Source: Paragonimus westermani
Taxonomy: Eukaryota; Platyhelminthes; Trematoda; Plagiorchiida; Troglotrematidae
Length of the DNA: 64,000 bases
Reading direction: 5' to 3'
NCBI GenBank assembly: GCA_008508345.1
Contig: QNGE01003814.1
Span: 1-64,000, forward strand
The position numbers were made by a program, and so were the translations under genes. Of this stretch, positions 1-12,100 are shown one piece after another; the first letter of the stretch is position 1; every line of letters starts with the position of its first letter. The notes under the pieces are model-generated. The model was not told the DNA's origin. It searched no databases and worked only from the letters and a program-made list of their open reading frames with translations.

Positions 1-106
1 GCCCCCAGCCTCGAACCCGTGTACAAATCGCTGAAAACAAATAGCTGAAATCGCTGTGTACAAATAGCAGAGGCGCGCTTTTTTAAATTTGGCGTTACCT
101 GTTAGG
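1..106 (+). other. 5' flank / 5' UTR of eIF3h
   Basis: This stretch lies directly upstream of the eIF3h start codon. No TATA box or other promoter motif is convincing. A short imperfect direct repeat (gtgtacaaat followed by cgc or agc) occurs near 19 and 56. The in-frame TTG at 89 was rejected as a start because the ATG at 107 begins the family homology. Confidence 0.35.
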
Positions 107-3100
107 ATGGCCAATATCAGTGTGGAGAAAGTCCGCGTTGAGGGCCTCGTACTGTTGAAAATGATTAAACAGTATCAGGAAGAAGCAATAGCCAGCCAAA
201 ATTGTGTGAACGGAATTTTGTTGGGCCTTTGTAGGGGAAACGTTCTTGAAGTCACGAACTGTTTCTTGTTGCCGAAAACGCAAGATGATGACCCTGTCGC
301 TAACGATGCGCTAAATACTTTTGAAGTGAAGATGATCAAAAACCTGAGACAGGTTAGTCTGTGTGGATTACTTATACTTGCAGTTAAACATTGATTACCT
401 TAATGTCGGTTTTTACCAAAGCGGCCCTGGTGGAATATCAATAAACAGAACTAATTTGGACAACATTTATCAACGCCAAAACAACCTCCCGGAATCTATT
501 CTACTGACGTACGATCCAACAAGAACCACCCGTGGGCAAATCGGCCTCAAAGCTTACCGATTGTCCGATGATATTCTGAAAGCAAGGTCTGATGCTGAGC
601 GGCGTCTTCGTATTAATGTCACTCCAAAGGTACGTACTGGGAAGGTATTTATGTCTGTGGTTCCGCGTTAATAATATCTGTCAATGTCCGCAATCTTGAT
701 AGCTCCATCTGTAGGTCGTAGGCACTGTGGGTAAGTCTCCGCCTCAATCCCGTACATTCACTGGTTTTTTGTTTGGGAAGATTGCACTTGTGTGTCTGCC
801 TATCTACATACACGTCGGTGTCACTCTATAGTTCCCCGTGATACAGGACCGTCTTTCGAGTGTGTTCTGGCCCCCTTGTAAGCACCTTTTGAGCCATAAA
901 TGAACGTTTGGAAGACACTCAAAAGACGGTCGGGTTAGAGAACCCACAGCCCGTTTTCCATTGCCAGCGCTTACTGGCATACTTCCTAAAAGTCTATTTT
1001 AAGTAATGCGTTCCATTTCACTAGTCTATTGAGGAACTGGAAGTATAATACTTGTATAGTATTCCCACTTTAAGTATCCTGGTATAAGTCAGTGGCACGG
1101 GTTATGTGGTTTTACAGCAGTTTCGATCACAGTTCGACACTGGGATTGTTGTCCGTCTGCTCTGAAATGGTGAGAGTATGCGGGTCGTGTTGAGCGTTGG
1201 GGCAGCTAGCAGCAGTGGGGCATCTAAGGAAGTTGCAACGTTTTGTTGTATAACAGTGGAATGGTAGATGGGAATGTAATACGGGAATGGAAGAAAGAAA
1301 GTGAGAAGAAGTTGACACATGGGGCTGCATATGTCCGACTGTAAATGACCATCTTACGATAATCGAGTCATCTAACTACTTCAATGCGTCCACTGGCGGT
1401 GCCAGGACAATGGTCTCGGGTAGTGCATTCCATGTCGAAAAGACTCGGACAGCAAAACTGTCGTCTGCATAAGAGACTACATCGTGGTGTAGAAAACTTG
1501 TACTTCTGGCCCCCTAGACTCACCATGTCAGCGAGTGTGAAAAGATTTGTTAGGGTGGTTCGGGGAGCGTAGGATTTTGTATGTCAGTCTAAGGTCGCCT
1601 CTCAAATGCCAGTAGATTAGAGGGAATAGTTCCAGTTTCTACAGTCTGTCCCCATACGACAAGGAGGGTGGACCTTCAACCCTCTTGGTGATCCGTCTCC
1701 AGATAGATTCTCAAGCAGTTGTCTTTCTTCCAGTACGGTGCACACACCTAAATGTCGACTTCCAGCGATTGTCTTACTAACACGCTGTAGGTGTGTGAGA
1801 AGGTGTCGATTGGAAAACTCCCGAGAACCCTACTGAACATTGCTAGCCTGCTACCGGCCTTCTTTACCAGCAGCATAGTGTTAGTACTAGTGCTGCTTCG
1901 GTGTAAACAGCGAGTGAGTATTTGTGTGGTCCCTTACGAAATTGTCTGCTGTGCTCTCCATAACTTTTGACATGCTTGATATTAGAGCAGTCTGTCTGAA
2001 GTTATCGGCGTTCGTTTGGTCCTCACCCTTGTAGATGGAATCCACATTTTATTAATTCTACAACGCCCTCTTGCGTTCGCACCAGCATATCTAACATTTA
2101 AAATAGTTTACCTTGAAAACTTGCAATAAAAAGCGCGCATCGCACATAATTAAGGATGATTCACTTATCCTTGGAATCCCACTTCCTTCCTTTTGTTGGC
2201 ATTCCGTTTTTTTCATCTTGTACCAAACGTCGAACCTTCTGTTTCACATCCGCCTGCCACACTTCACTGTGCCGATGTTTCAGGACGGATTTTACAGTGC
2301 ACTAATGTCGTTATTTCAATTTGAAACTCACCAGTGATGGCAGAGGCAAAAAAATTCGATGCCAAAGAATAGCCAATGGTTTTTCCTCGCCAACTGACAC
2401 CTGCGGCCAAAGTGTCTTTCATGGCTCATTTCATAGCAGCTGATACAATCGCTGGCCAATTTACCACTTGATTTAGAAAGGTAGCTAGTCTAAAGGCAGT
2501 GAGGTACAATCAAACGTAATTACCGGTAGCACGTAAGGTTCGCTGTTCTCCAACTGGACTTTCGGTAATTGGATGTCTCCAACAGGTTGCATTAGGAAAC
2601 GGACAGGAGAGCGCGGAATCATCGTCCTCCTCAGCTACCTATCGATAGCTGAATGCGTTGAACTTTAGGTGGATGGTGCGCATTTCCTCGGGCATGCGGG
2701 CATTCTTAGTAGTCAAATCATCCATAACAGTTTTTAACTATGAAAAATTACCCGTTAAAGTATGCAACAGTACTGAAACGGTGTAATGGAAACTGTATAG
2801 AATGAATAGCTTCTATCTTATTTAATCGAGCATTGCCGCAGCATTGTGAAACTTGACTTCTGGGCAAGGCCTTATCACATTCCTATGTTCAATAAAGCTG
2901 TAATATTGGGCAGATCATGACCAAAAACAGTTACCTCCCTGTCAATCGCATCTTTTGTATCCACCCATTCGGGACGACCGAGATTGGTGAGGGGGGCTTC
3001 TTACAAACGAACTGCATCAGCATATTGTAGTATTACAATACATACCTGCAAGCAGTGGGACTGATGAAGTCCGGTCTCTTTTCCACAGACAACAGCAGTA

Positions 3101-6100
3101 AATGGCCGGGAGAAGACAGTTCAGTGGACATGTCCTCCAAACATGGTGACGGTGGAGAATACTCAATATCCACTAAATATTTCCTTTTAAGTGGAGTACT
3201 TTCCATCTCGTGAGCGAAATCGGACCGAAAGACGGGTATTCTGCGGGCACTGCGTGAAAATGTGTTCAAAACATTTTGTGCCTCCCCTCACGATCCATGA
3301 GGACAGTGGCATCGGTTGGGGATATTTCTGTTTGCCACTTCAGGAAACTTTCATATCTACATTTCATTTCGAAATTCTCTGAACCACGAGTTGTTCTGTG
3401 GACTTTCACTGTGTACAACGTGCTCCCTCCTGGAGCAGGTGATCCTTTTCAGAGCAACCTGCCGTGATCCGGCTTAGTAGCCTACGACTTCAGTGAACAT
3501 TTCTAATCGTATCATCCTCAAATTCAACCGCATGAAACATCTGAAATGTAAATATTTCTTAAATGCTAGTAGAGTGTAATAATCCAAGTTACAGTTAATA
3601 GAACATCAATGAACGGTAACTATTTTCTTATGACAGCTTTCAGGAACGTACAGTGAGGTAAAAGACATGATTATCATTCAAGGGAAAAGGTAACATTGAA
3701 TTTGGTCGCAATCCACCTGCGTGCTGTTTACATACAGTTTGGAACATATGTGATTGTTCAACTGGGATGACAGTAAACAAGTAGCAAAGAAATCAGAACT
3801 GCTTGCAAACCGAATTTTCCTCACTTTGACCACAGCTATGACAGTAGGCCATTTTCCAACATGATAGCGAGCATGATCCTCTTTTCAAATCGTTGGTAAA
3901 TTTGTGTGTGGGTGTAACTCGAGGTACTTGACGGTAGCACGTTCCAGCTGTCGGGCACGTCAAGAGTGAACTATATTGAGTCCAAATCCTATAGGTAGTA
4001 AGCTGTGCAACGTAGGACTAAACACGAACAAAAAGGTAATAAAAGCAGAAGGAATTGGTCCAGTAGTTTTCAAAGGGGCGTTGGTTTCGGACTGTACCAC
4101 ACTAAACAGAGATGCTTCCCACAGATCTAACCCGTCTTGTTTTACCACAGAGCTTCTGAGTCCACGGCGGATACGACCATCAGGACAACTAACTATCAGG
4201 ACGCTAAAACGGATGATGACCCCTGTTGGCTTTCGACTCCCAAAAAATCAGTGCACAGATAACGTGTAAGCGGGGAATGAGCGAACTGCTGGCTACCTTT
4301 GAGAAGAATGTATTTCTCAATTTGTACGTTTTAAACATTAGGTGTACATATTTGTGAAGAAATGGTAAGGGGTGTGAATGACAAAAGAAGTAAAACATGA
4401 GGCCGTACAAACACTGCAGAACACTGTTTGATGTGGAAGGAACTGCAATGCACAACTAAATACCATGAACGTTGCGGAAGATACCAAAAAGAGTAAACAG
4501 TAGCGAATGGGGATCTGGTGAATTAAAGTGCTAATTCATGTAGGATAGGGTGGAGTAGGCGCTAATAGTAATAGTGATCATGAAGACGGTAATATACAGG
4601 AGTATGGGGTAGCAGGAGTGTTATGATCCTAGTTCGGGATTAGCTGACAGATGGACCATTCATCTAACACTTTCTTAGACGAATCAAACATCTACGTGCG
4701 CAATCACCTCGGGCAACACTCTCCAGAGAGAGCAGACGCGAACGCTGAAATTTTTCCCCCTACATTTACAACAACCACGTATGACTAGTTTATACTGATT
4801 GTCCCGAAGGCTTACAGCATCAGCAAGTTGGAGTAGACTTGTTAACATGATCCTCAATATTTTGATAGCCATTATGTAATCGGCTCTAGGTCGTCTCTAC
4901 TTTGATGGGGACAGATTCAAATTCGTACGGCCGGGTTCTGGAAAATCCCAAGTATGATTGTATCTACTTTAACGTATGGGTTACGTGCCTGGACTTTGAA
5001 TTCCTACAGTGGTCTGATGGGCGTGCTTTCGGTTGTACTCAGCTCTTGAATATCACTCCTCAACTTCAAGATCTGATTCTTTTGTTGAGCTACAAGCCTC
5101 AGACTGGTCAACTCCAATGTATACCATGTTTAGCTGGTTCATTCGTCAAAGTAATAGTGCTCACATTAGACTCAACCCCCGAAACACCGCAAGCACTCAA
5201 CAAACGAAACTGATGCCTACTAATGCTGCAGACTTTCGGAGCAATCAATATAAACTACTCACCTCGCAGTCGCCTCCACTGCAGAGGAAGACATTCTGGC
5301 GGTCGTATCTATTCTTCTCAAAGTGTGGCAGATGAGGTCGGGTGAATATATGTTGGATTCGTTTAGGAAAGCGTTAAATGAATAAAAGATGCCATGTTGG
5401 TATCTATCAGTCAACCATTCCTAAAATTGTATTACAACCCTCCTACGGTCCCTTACCCTCATTTATTTTTGTTATCGCCACTAATGCCACTACCGTTCAC
5501 TCAACCTCATCGCACTTAGATTAGCCTCATAATAACTCTAGTTACTGGAACTTCCTTATCGTTGGTCTTAACTCTTATTTTGTATCGTAGTGGTGCTTAA
5601 CTGTATTGTTCTCTCTTCTCAACGAACAAGTGTTCACTCTCAAGATGATCAGTAGATAGGAGATGCGTTCATCACAGCTTCACGTCCACTCAACATTTCA
5701 ACAGTTCACACGATTAGGAAGGTAGAGGAGCAACCCACATTACTGAACTGGACGCCGCTAAAGACCCCAAACAAATAGAGCTATAGATCCACGGTGAAAC
5801 ATCTAGGTAGGGGTAATCACATAAGTGTAACGTTTTCTGTCCCCCAAAACAACGGGAAAAGTTGCTTGAACCGAATCTGTTCTCGATCTTAGTTGACTGT
5901 CACAGTTTCGGTGAGATTCTCACTTTGCAATCAATCTAATATTAGGCAACCGAGCAAACATTTATGGGTAAATTTGTCGGCATCCGATAGTAAGGCACGG
6001 GTGTCGTAAGTTCATTCCAGACCACAGCAAGTTCGCATCCTTATACATAGTTAACACATTAAAGGCCGCAGAGGCTGGCAAACGTGGCACATTATGGGAA

Positions 6101-9100
6101 GAAAAAAGTAGTGCATAAGGTGAAACAGAGAAAAAACAGAGGGGTAAAAAAGTCACAACGATGCATACGAAGATTTTCAGCACAAGTGCCGTTGGCTTCT
6201 TCGCCATGTGACAGCGTCCCCAGCCAAAGGTATTCACTGTCTTTCGGGCCCCAGTCAGGAAGCCGAGAGCGCTCCATTATAGTAAGCTTCAGAGTGAGTG
6301 CTTTCATACACCGAACCAGTCATGTGTTGATCACCAGGCTGGTGCTTTCAGCCCAACTTACCACTCTCAAACAAGGCACGATGTAGCAGGCGGTAAGTTG
6401 ATATTTGTAAGATGTAGCCCAGCCAACGAAGCCCGTGAGACAAGGTTAAAATGCTCAACAGTCGACAGTGTTTATTCGTTCCGAAGACACTTAAGCGAAC
6501 TTCATCACTGCCGACACGGTGCTCCCATCACACGCCGCTAGTGCATCGGAGACACCGGTAGTTGAAAACTAATACTCTATGAACACCCTCCCCACAGGTG
6601 GACCAGGTTTCCGAGCTGTACAATAGGAAATCTTCACAGTGGCATTATGCGTTCTGCCTTTCACAGAAAGATTATCTTGCTGATGCCACAGATGGTGTAG
6701 GTTTGCAAACGTCATCCGAGCTTAGTTTTACGATTCATGATCTCGTCAGACATCCCGTCAGCGCCGATACAACTGTCAAGGTACATGAGCTCCTCGACTA
6801 CTTCTAACTGCTCACCACCACAATGTTCTACCAGTCTTGCAACAGCACCTTGTAATTAGTGGGTGTGAAGGCCATACCAGTTTGACTGACTGAAACTCCC
6901 TCTGAGCCATCACAGATTAGGGCGATTTCGTCTGCATATTTTTGTGTATCGAAGTCGAATGTCTGGAAGCAGTCCCACTCTATCATATTCATAGTTTGTC
7001 GAGGCACACTCGGATCTCGTCTACTGCCAAATTGAATGGGAAGGATATGGCTGGACAACTTAGTCACACTCCGCTTGAGGTGTTAAAGGTTGTGGATACG
7101 CTGTCATAAACCTTAACCCTGTCCGAGGTTTGACAGTAAGTTGATTTCAGCATGTTCACATGCTTCTCAGGCATACTCTTCCTGGATAGACGGTCCCAGA
7201 GTGCAGCTGTATCCACCGACTCGAAGATCCCCGTAATTTCCAAGAAGACACCAACTGTTGACGTTCTGTACAAGTGGTGGAGTTCAAGCATCTGGCGAAA
7301 TGTGAAGGTGTGATCAGTGCAGCGACGAACAGGGCGAAGCTCAGCTTGTTCTTCACGGATATGTTCTTCGTACGTTTCGATACGTCTACGATGTACGGTT
7401 GCTGTGGGCAACTTTGACTCAATGGGAATCAGGTTAATCCCTCTGTGATTTACACGTGAAGTGCATGAACCCTTTTTAAAGTGAGTTCAATGTTAGTCAA
7501 ATGCCAGATGTTTGGAACAACTTATTGACCCAGAGTTTCTGGAGCAGAGCCGTCAACTCTTTAACTAAGGTGGACCTCCATCTATAAGAAAAGCAGGAGG
7601 GAATCCATCTGGTGTGCGAACTTTGGAATCTGTGGAACAGAATCTGAAGAGCATGTGCCGCGTAACCTGCTTTTTCATCTGCACTAGACGAGTGTAGTGG
7701 ACGTTGAGGGTGCATTTTCGCAATTAGATGTTCACATAAAGTTTTAATGACATCACGCTTATAGTAGTTTGCCTGTAGAGTTTATTTGAATGTTGGATGC
7801 TAAAATCCCCTTATTTTATTTTCTGTTGAATTTCTTGCCAACCACCTCAGTACAGTGCAACTTCAAATCGAGTGTGCGGTTCGTTTTCAACCATGTACCT
7901 TTGATAGCATGCAGTAAGGAACCAGAGAACTCCTGTTGCAACCAGTTTTATGCGAAAATTGATAAACACACGAATCCTACACTTAATATAAATTATTTAA
8001 ATCTTACGTGGCATCGCGGGGGCTCAGAATGGGTCACTGATTCTTGACTAGACTGTGTGATCGTTTGAGTTTATTGGCATCGATAAGGCAGAGCTAATTC
8101 CACCGTATTTTTCTCCTAGCGGACCGACGCTACATTAGTCCTGAGAGTCCTCGATTTCTGCTCCTATCGATAAGCATCCTCCCTGACCTAATCTGCTACC
8201 TTGAAGTGGTAGCCAGGTTTGTGCACTGCTTCATTCCGAAAGTTTGTGCTAAGACTTTGGTGTTAGCAGGTGCAATCTTATCAGATAGGCCAAAGGGGAG
8301 CAACTAGAGGAAAAGCTGTTACACTCGTAAGATTGTATTTCGCACCAGTGCTTAAGTTTCGAGGTACGGTCTTGGGGGCATACAGCAGAACTGTTTTTAC
8401 AGTTGTGATACTAGTGTCTTCTGCGTAAGAATGAAAATGGTAAAAAAAAGTATCCTGAAAAGTAAAGCATTTCAATTGTCCAACGGATAACTGTGAATGC
8501 CGGCATGCAATACTATACAGTTGAAAAGCGTTCAATAGTGTTCAGAAGTCTCATGTATCTTCGGATACATCTACTGTGCGCAACAGTGTTTAGAATCAGA
8601 CATCAGTGTCTCATTCACTGCGTCGTCGGGCTGAGTAAGCCTCTCACCATCAAGCGAGTCAGACTCTTGAGTCATTGGCTCCAGGTATGGTCCTCGAGCA
8701 AACTTTCTATCCCGTCGTCTCACAGATCAGACTTTTGAGTCACAGACTTCGTTTGGGTCTCTCGAGTCGGACCCTTCCCGTGGTAAATACGACCGGGCGG
8801 CGTCAAAGTCATCTATCCCCCAATAGTGACTTACTTCATCCATTGTCACTTTCTTGTTCTGTCTTGATTTCCAATGTTTGTGCCTTCTACCTTCGAGTGG
8901 TGACTGCTTTTTAATGCCTGCACTGTCCGACGAGCCAGCAAACTGGTCTTGTGCACACTCTCGAGTCCGGAAATGGATTCTTACTTTCTCAGAAGCTTGC
9001 CTCCACGAACCTAGCTTTCTCATTCACTTTTATTCGCCATTGGACAATGCTAGGGAACAGCAATTCCTTCTCGGAGCCTCTAGTGATGATGAATCCAAAT

Positions 9101-12100
9101 CTTGTGTTCAAGCTGAAGTGAAGAGCCGAATTGAGAACTCTGAGGTAAAGGGAAACCTGATGTGCTAGTCTCTAATGACTTATCGTGTATGCGCCACCAA
9201 ACGAATTTACCTGACCAAAGTCTGACGACACGGGACAGAAGTGCGTTTATTTGTTATCGTCGACATATGCTCCGACAGACGACAGTTCAGATGCTGTCAA
9301 GAACATCTGTGATGATTTTTGTGATCTGAGGTAAATTAGCCACCCAACACCATTGTTTGTTAGTGGCGTGAATACAACTTGGCCATCTTACTCCAAAGGA
9401 GAAGCAACTGAATGATGTGTCCGCACACGGTGCACTTTCAATGCGCATCTCACATAGTTCGACATTTCGTCTCCTAAAATGTCAGTGCAGTGGAGGGAAA
9501 CCTGTAATGTCTGTCGTAAGATACGAGTGTGTAGCACACCCGCAATCAGGAGGGAAACGTACGTGTTCTCCCCTTATTTGGCTGGCTCTGTTTCAGAAGC
9601 CATCGTATTGTAAGGCCCATGAACAACTTAGATGCGATCGAGACAAGCCTTACACCTCTGTGGTTGTCAAATGATCTCCTGGCTGATATATACATATATG
9701 TGTTTTGGTAGATTATGATTCGAATGAATTTCTTCAACTTTCTGTTTTATTTTCAGGGTCCCGAAGTGGCCTGGGAATGTGTAAGTGGATTTCTTATTTA
9801 TCTTATGTTGTTGTAAATTGACTGCATTATTTTCCAGACCTTCCCTGATTAAATTCAGTTGGGTGAGGTTGCTCATCAGTGGCGACGCTGAATATCAGTA
9901 ACGCCATTACAGAATCTAGCTCGGGTCACTTCGAACTGATCAGTGCAGGTTCAGACTATCGAAAAATTCAGTACATAGCGTCGATAATTGTGTAGGCTAA
10001 AATCTAATCGTCGACTTCCGACCTGTGCTTCGTAATTTTGCTCCCACGTGACCGCTTTACGTATGCTGAACACCTTAAACATCGTTTGTGCGTGCTGGTG
10101 TTAGATGACACACAGTATAACAATAATCCCTTAGTTGTTTCCCGCCGTCCCTTCTGAAGCCATTTCTCACCTGTGACCCGTTCTCTCTTTGTTTGTTCTC
10201 ATCGGTTATACATTACGTATATGATTACACAAATGTGTGAACGGACTGGGTGCCAGTTCAACACTGTGAAGCAGTTAACAGGGACGAATACAAAAGTCGG
10301 ATGATAAAAAAGCGGCAGAGAGACTTTTCTGTTGTATGGTGCACACGATTCGATCATTTTCGATGTAGTTTGCCAGTATTTTGTTACTCTTTGTACACAA
10401 AGGAACGTGATTAGTGACAGCTGAAGAGGACCCTTGTAAAAAAAATATATGACATCTCCACAATTGACTAATGCTTACTGCTATCTCATGTGTTGTTTGC
10501 AATCAACAACACGTGCCTCGTATTGTATTCAGGAAGCAGGATAAGGCTAGCGGAGATTAAACTTAATGCCACTTTTTTCACACGCACATCAAATCGTGGG
10601 CTATTCACTTCATTTTTTGTCCTAGAGACTTGTAATTTTTAAGTATACCAAATTCAGGTACTAAAAATGACATTCAAAGTCATTAAATGATCAGTGAACG
10701 CGATGAATTAATGATCAAAGCAATAAAGAATATTGACGGTTATCCTGGGATTGTTCAGTTAGTGTCTGTTTGTCTTGGTTGATCAGAAACATTCTTCCTC
10801 GGAAAGATATGACCTGTTGAATTTGGTAAGGTGGCCGATAAAATATGGGATTATTTTTATATCTCAATTCACGGTTATATGTGGGCTGGGTGTACTACCA
10901 GGACGCCCATACCTAGATTAGAGTTATCAATTAATACGTGTAATGTAAGGCAGTGGAGGGGTGGGAATACACTGTAGTGCCAATGGTTCGCACTAAGAAG
11001 CCAATCTTTTCGTAATCTCCAGTCCATAGGACTAGGTCGATTTACTGCAACCCTGGAATTAGACACTGGAGAAGAACCAAAGGGTTCTTATCTTGGGCGG
11101 GTGTACCCAGATCAGTTTTTTTTATACCATTTTTCGCATTTTGCAGTTGCGTCATACGTACCGCTAGCCACCAATGGCTATTTCTCGGCCATTATGTTAC
11201 CTCTAATTCTATCTATCTGCTTCTTTAGATGCGGAGATATACCAACCAAGTATTTAAACACATTGTCGGCACTCAACTCCAGTACGTTAGCTCAGGCTAG
11301 GGTCTACAGGAGAATGTCGAACAGTTTACACCAAGGGCGGTGCCTATCACAGTTGTTTACAGGATCTAGGTACTGATGTCTCTCCTTGGCTCTAACCTGT
11401 CCAGCTGAGACTGTACTTGTGACACAAAGTACTGTAGTTTGCCCATTTCTTTAGGGCCTACCTTTTGCTACATATCTTCCGTTCTGCACAGTTCTTTGTG
11501 ATATGTATTGTCACTTTCGGGTGCAAGCGGTTGCTCTAAGACTGCGACAACTTCAATCTGGCAAAAAAATGGAGCATTGAAGGTCTTTGACTGCCTTGTC
11601 TACTTAAGAATGAAGTGAATTTGAGAAGTGAAATTGAAGCCTTTGTTTCTGATATTAGAGCAGTACTCTACCATTTGAGGCATCTTTGGCTGATGATTTT
11701 GCTCCGTCTGGGGACTTTGCGTGGACCGCTGAAGACGCATTGAAACGCTTAGCGATGAGATGCGACGGCATGATTTACGCTTTACGTTCTCTAAGTGTAT
11801 TATTCCTTCAAAGCCGGTTGGGGCCTGTGTTCTGACGCAACCTAGCTGACGGCATGTTTCATTTAATCGGAAGTTCCGTTTACCTTGGGTCAGCGGTGTT
11901 AGAAAAAAGACTTCGTTATGTGTCGCAAAAACCTGGCTGACTTTTGCTAACCTGATCCATCCCTAATGTCAACATGACATCCGTCTCCAGTTAATGAGCT
12001 GGGCGTACAACGTGAATTCGAACCGGGCTCTGCGCTTCTAGGCTGTTTCGTGTACGTCATCGTATTCTAAGTTATAACTCATTAGTTTGTTTGCAAGTTT

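Noticed and set aside
4902..5335. Two overlapping plus-strand frames as a gene
   Set aside because: Both are about 100 codons, of chance length, with no domain and no splice or start support.
8630..8770. Tandem repeat with two TGAGTCA-like sites as a regulatory enhancer
   Set aside because: The two units (about 75 bp) match only in part, and two heptamers are weak evidence for transcription-factor binding.
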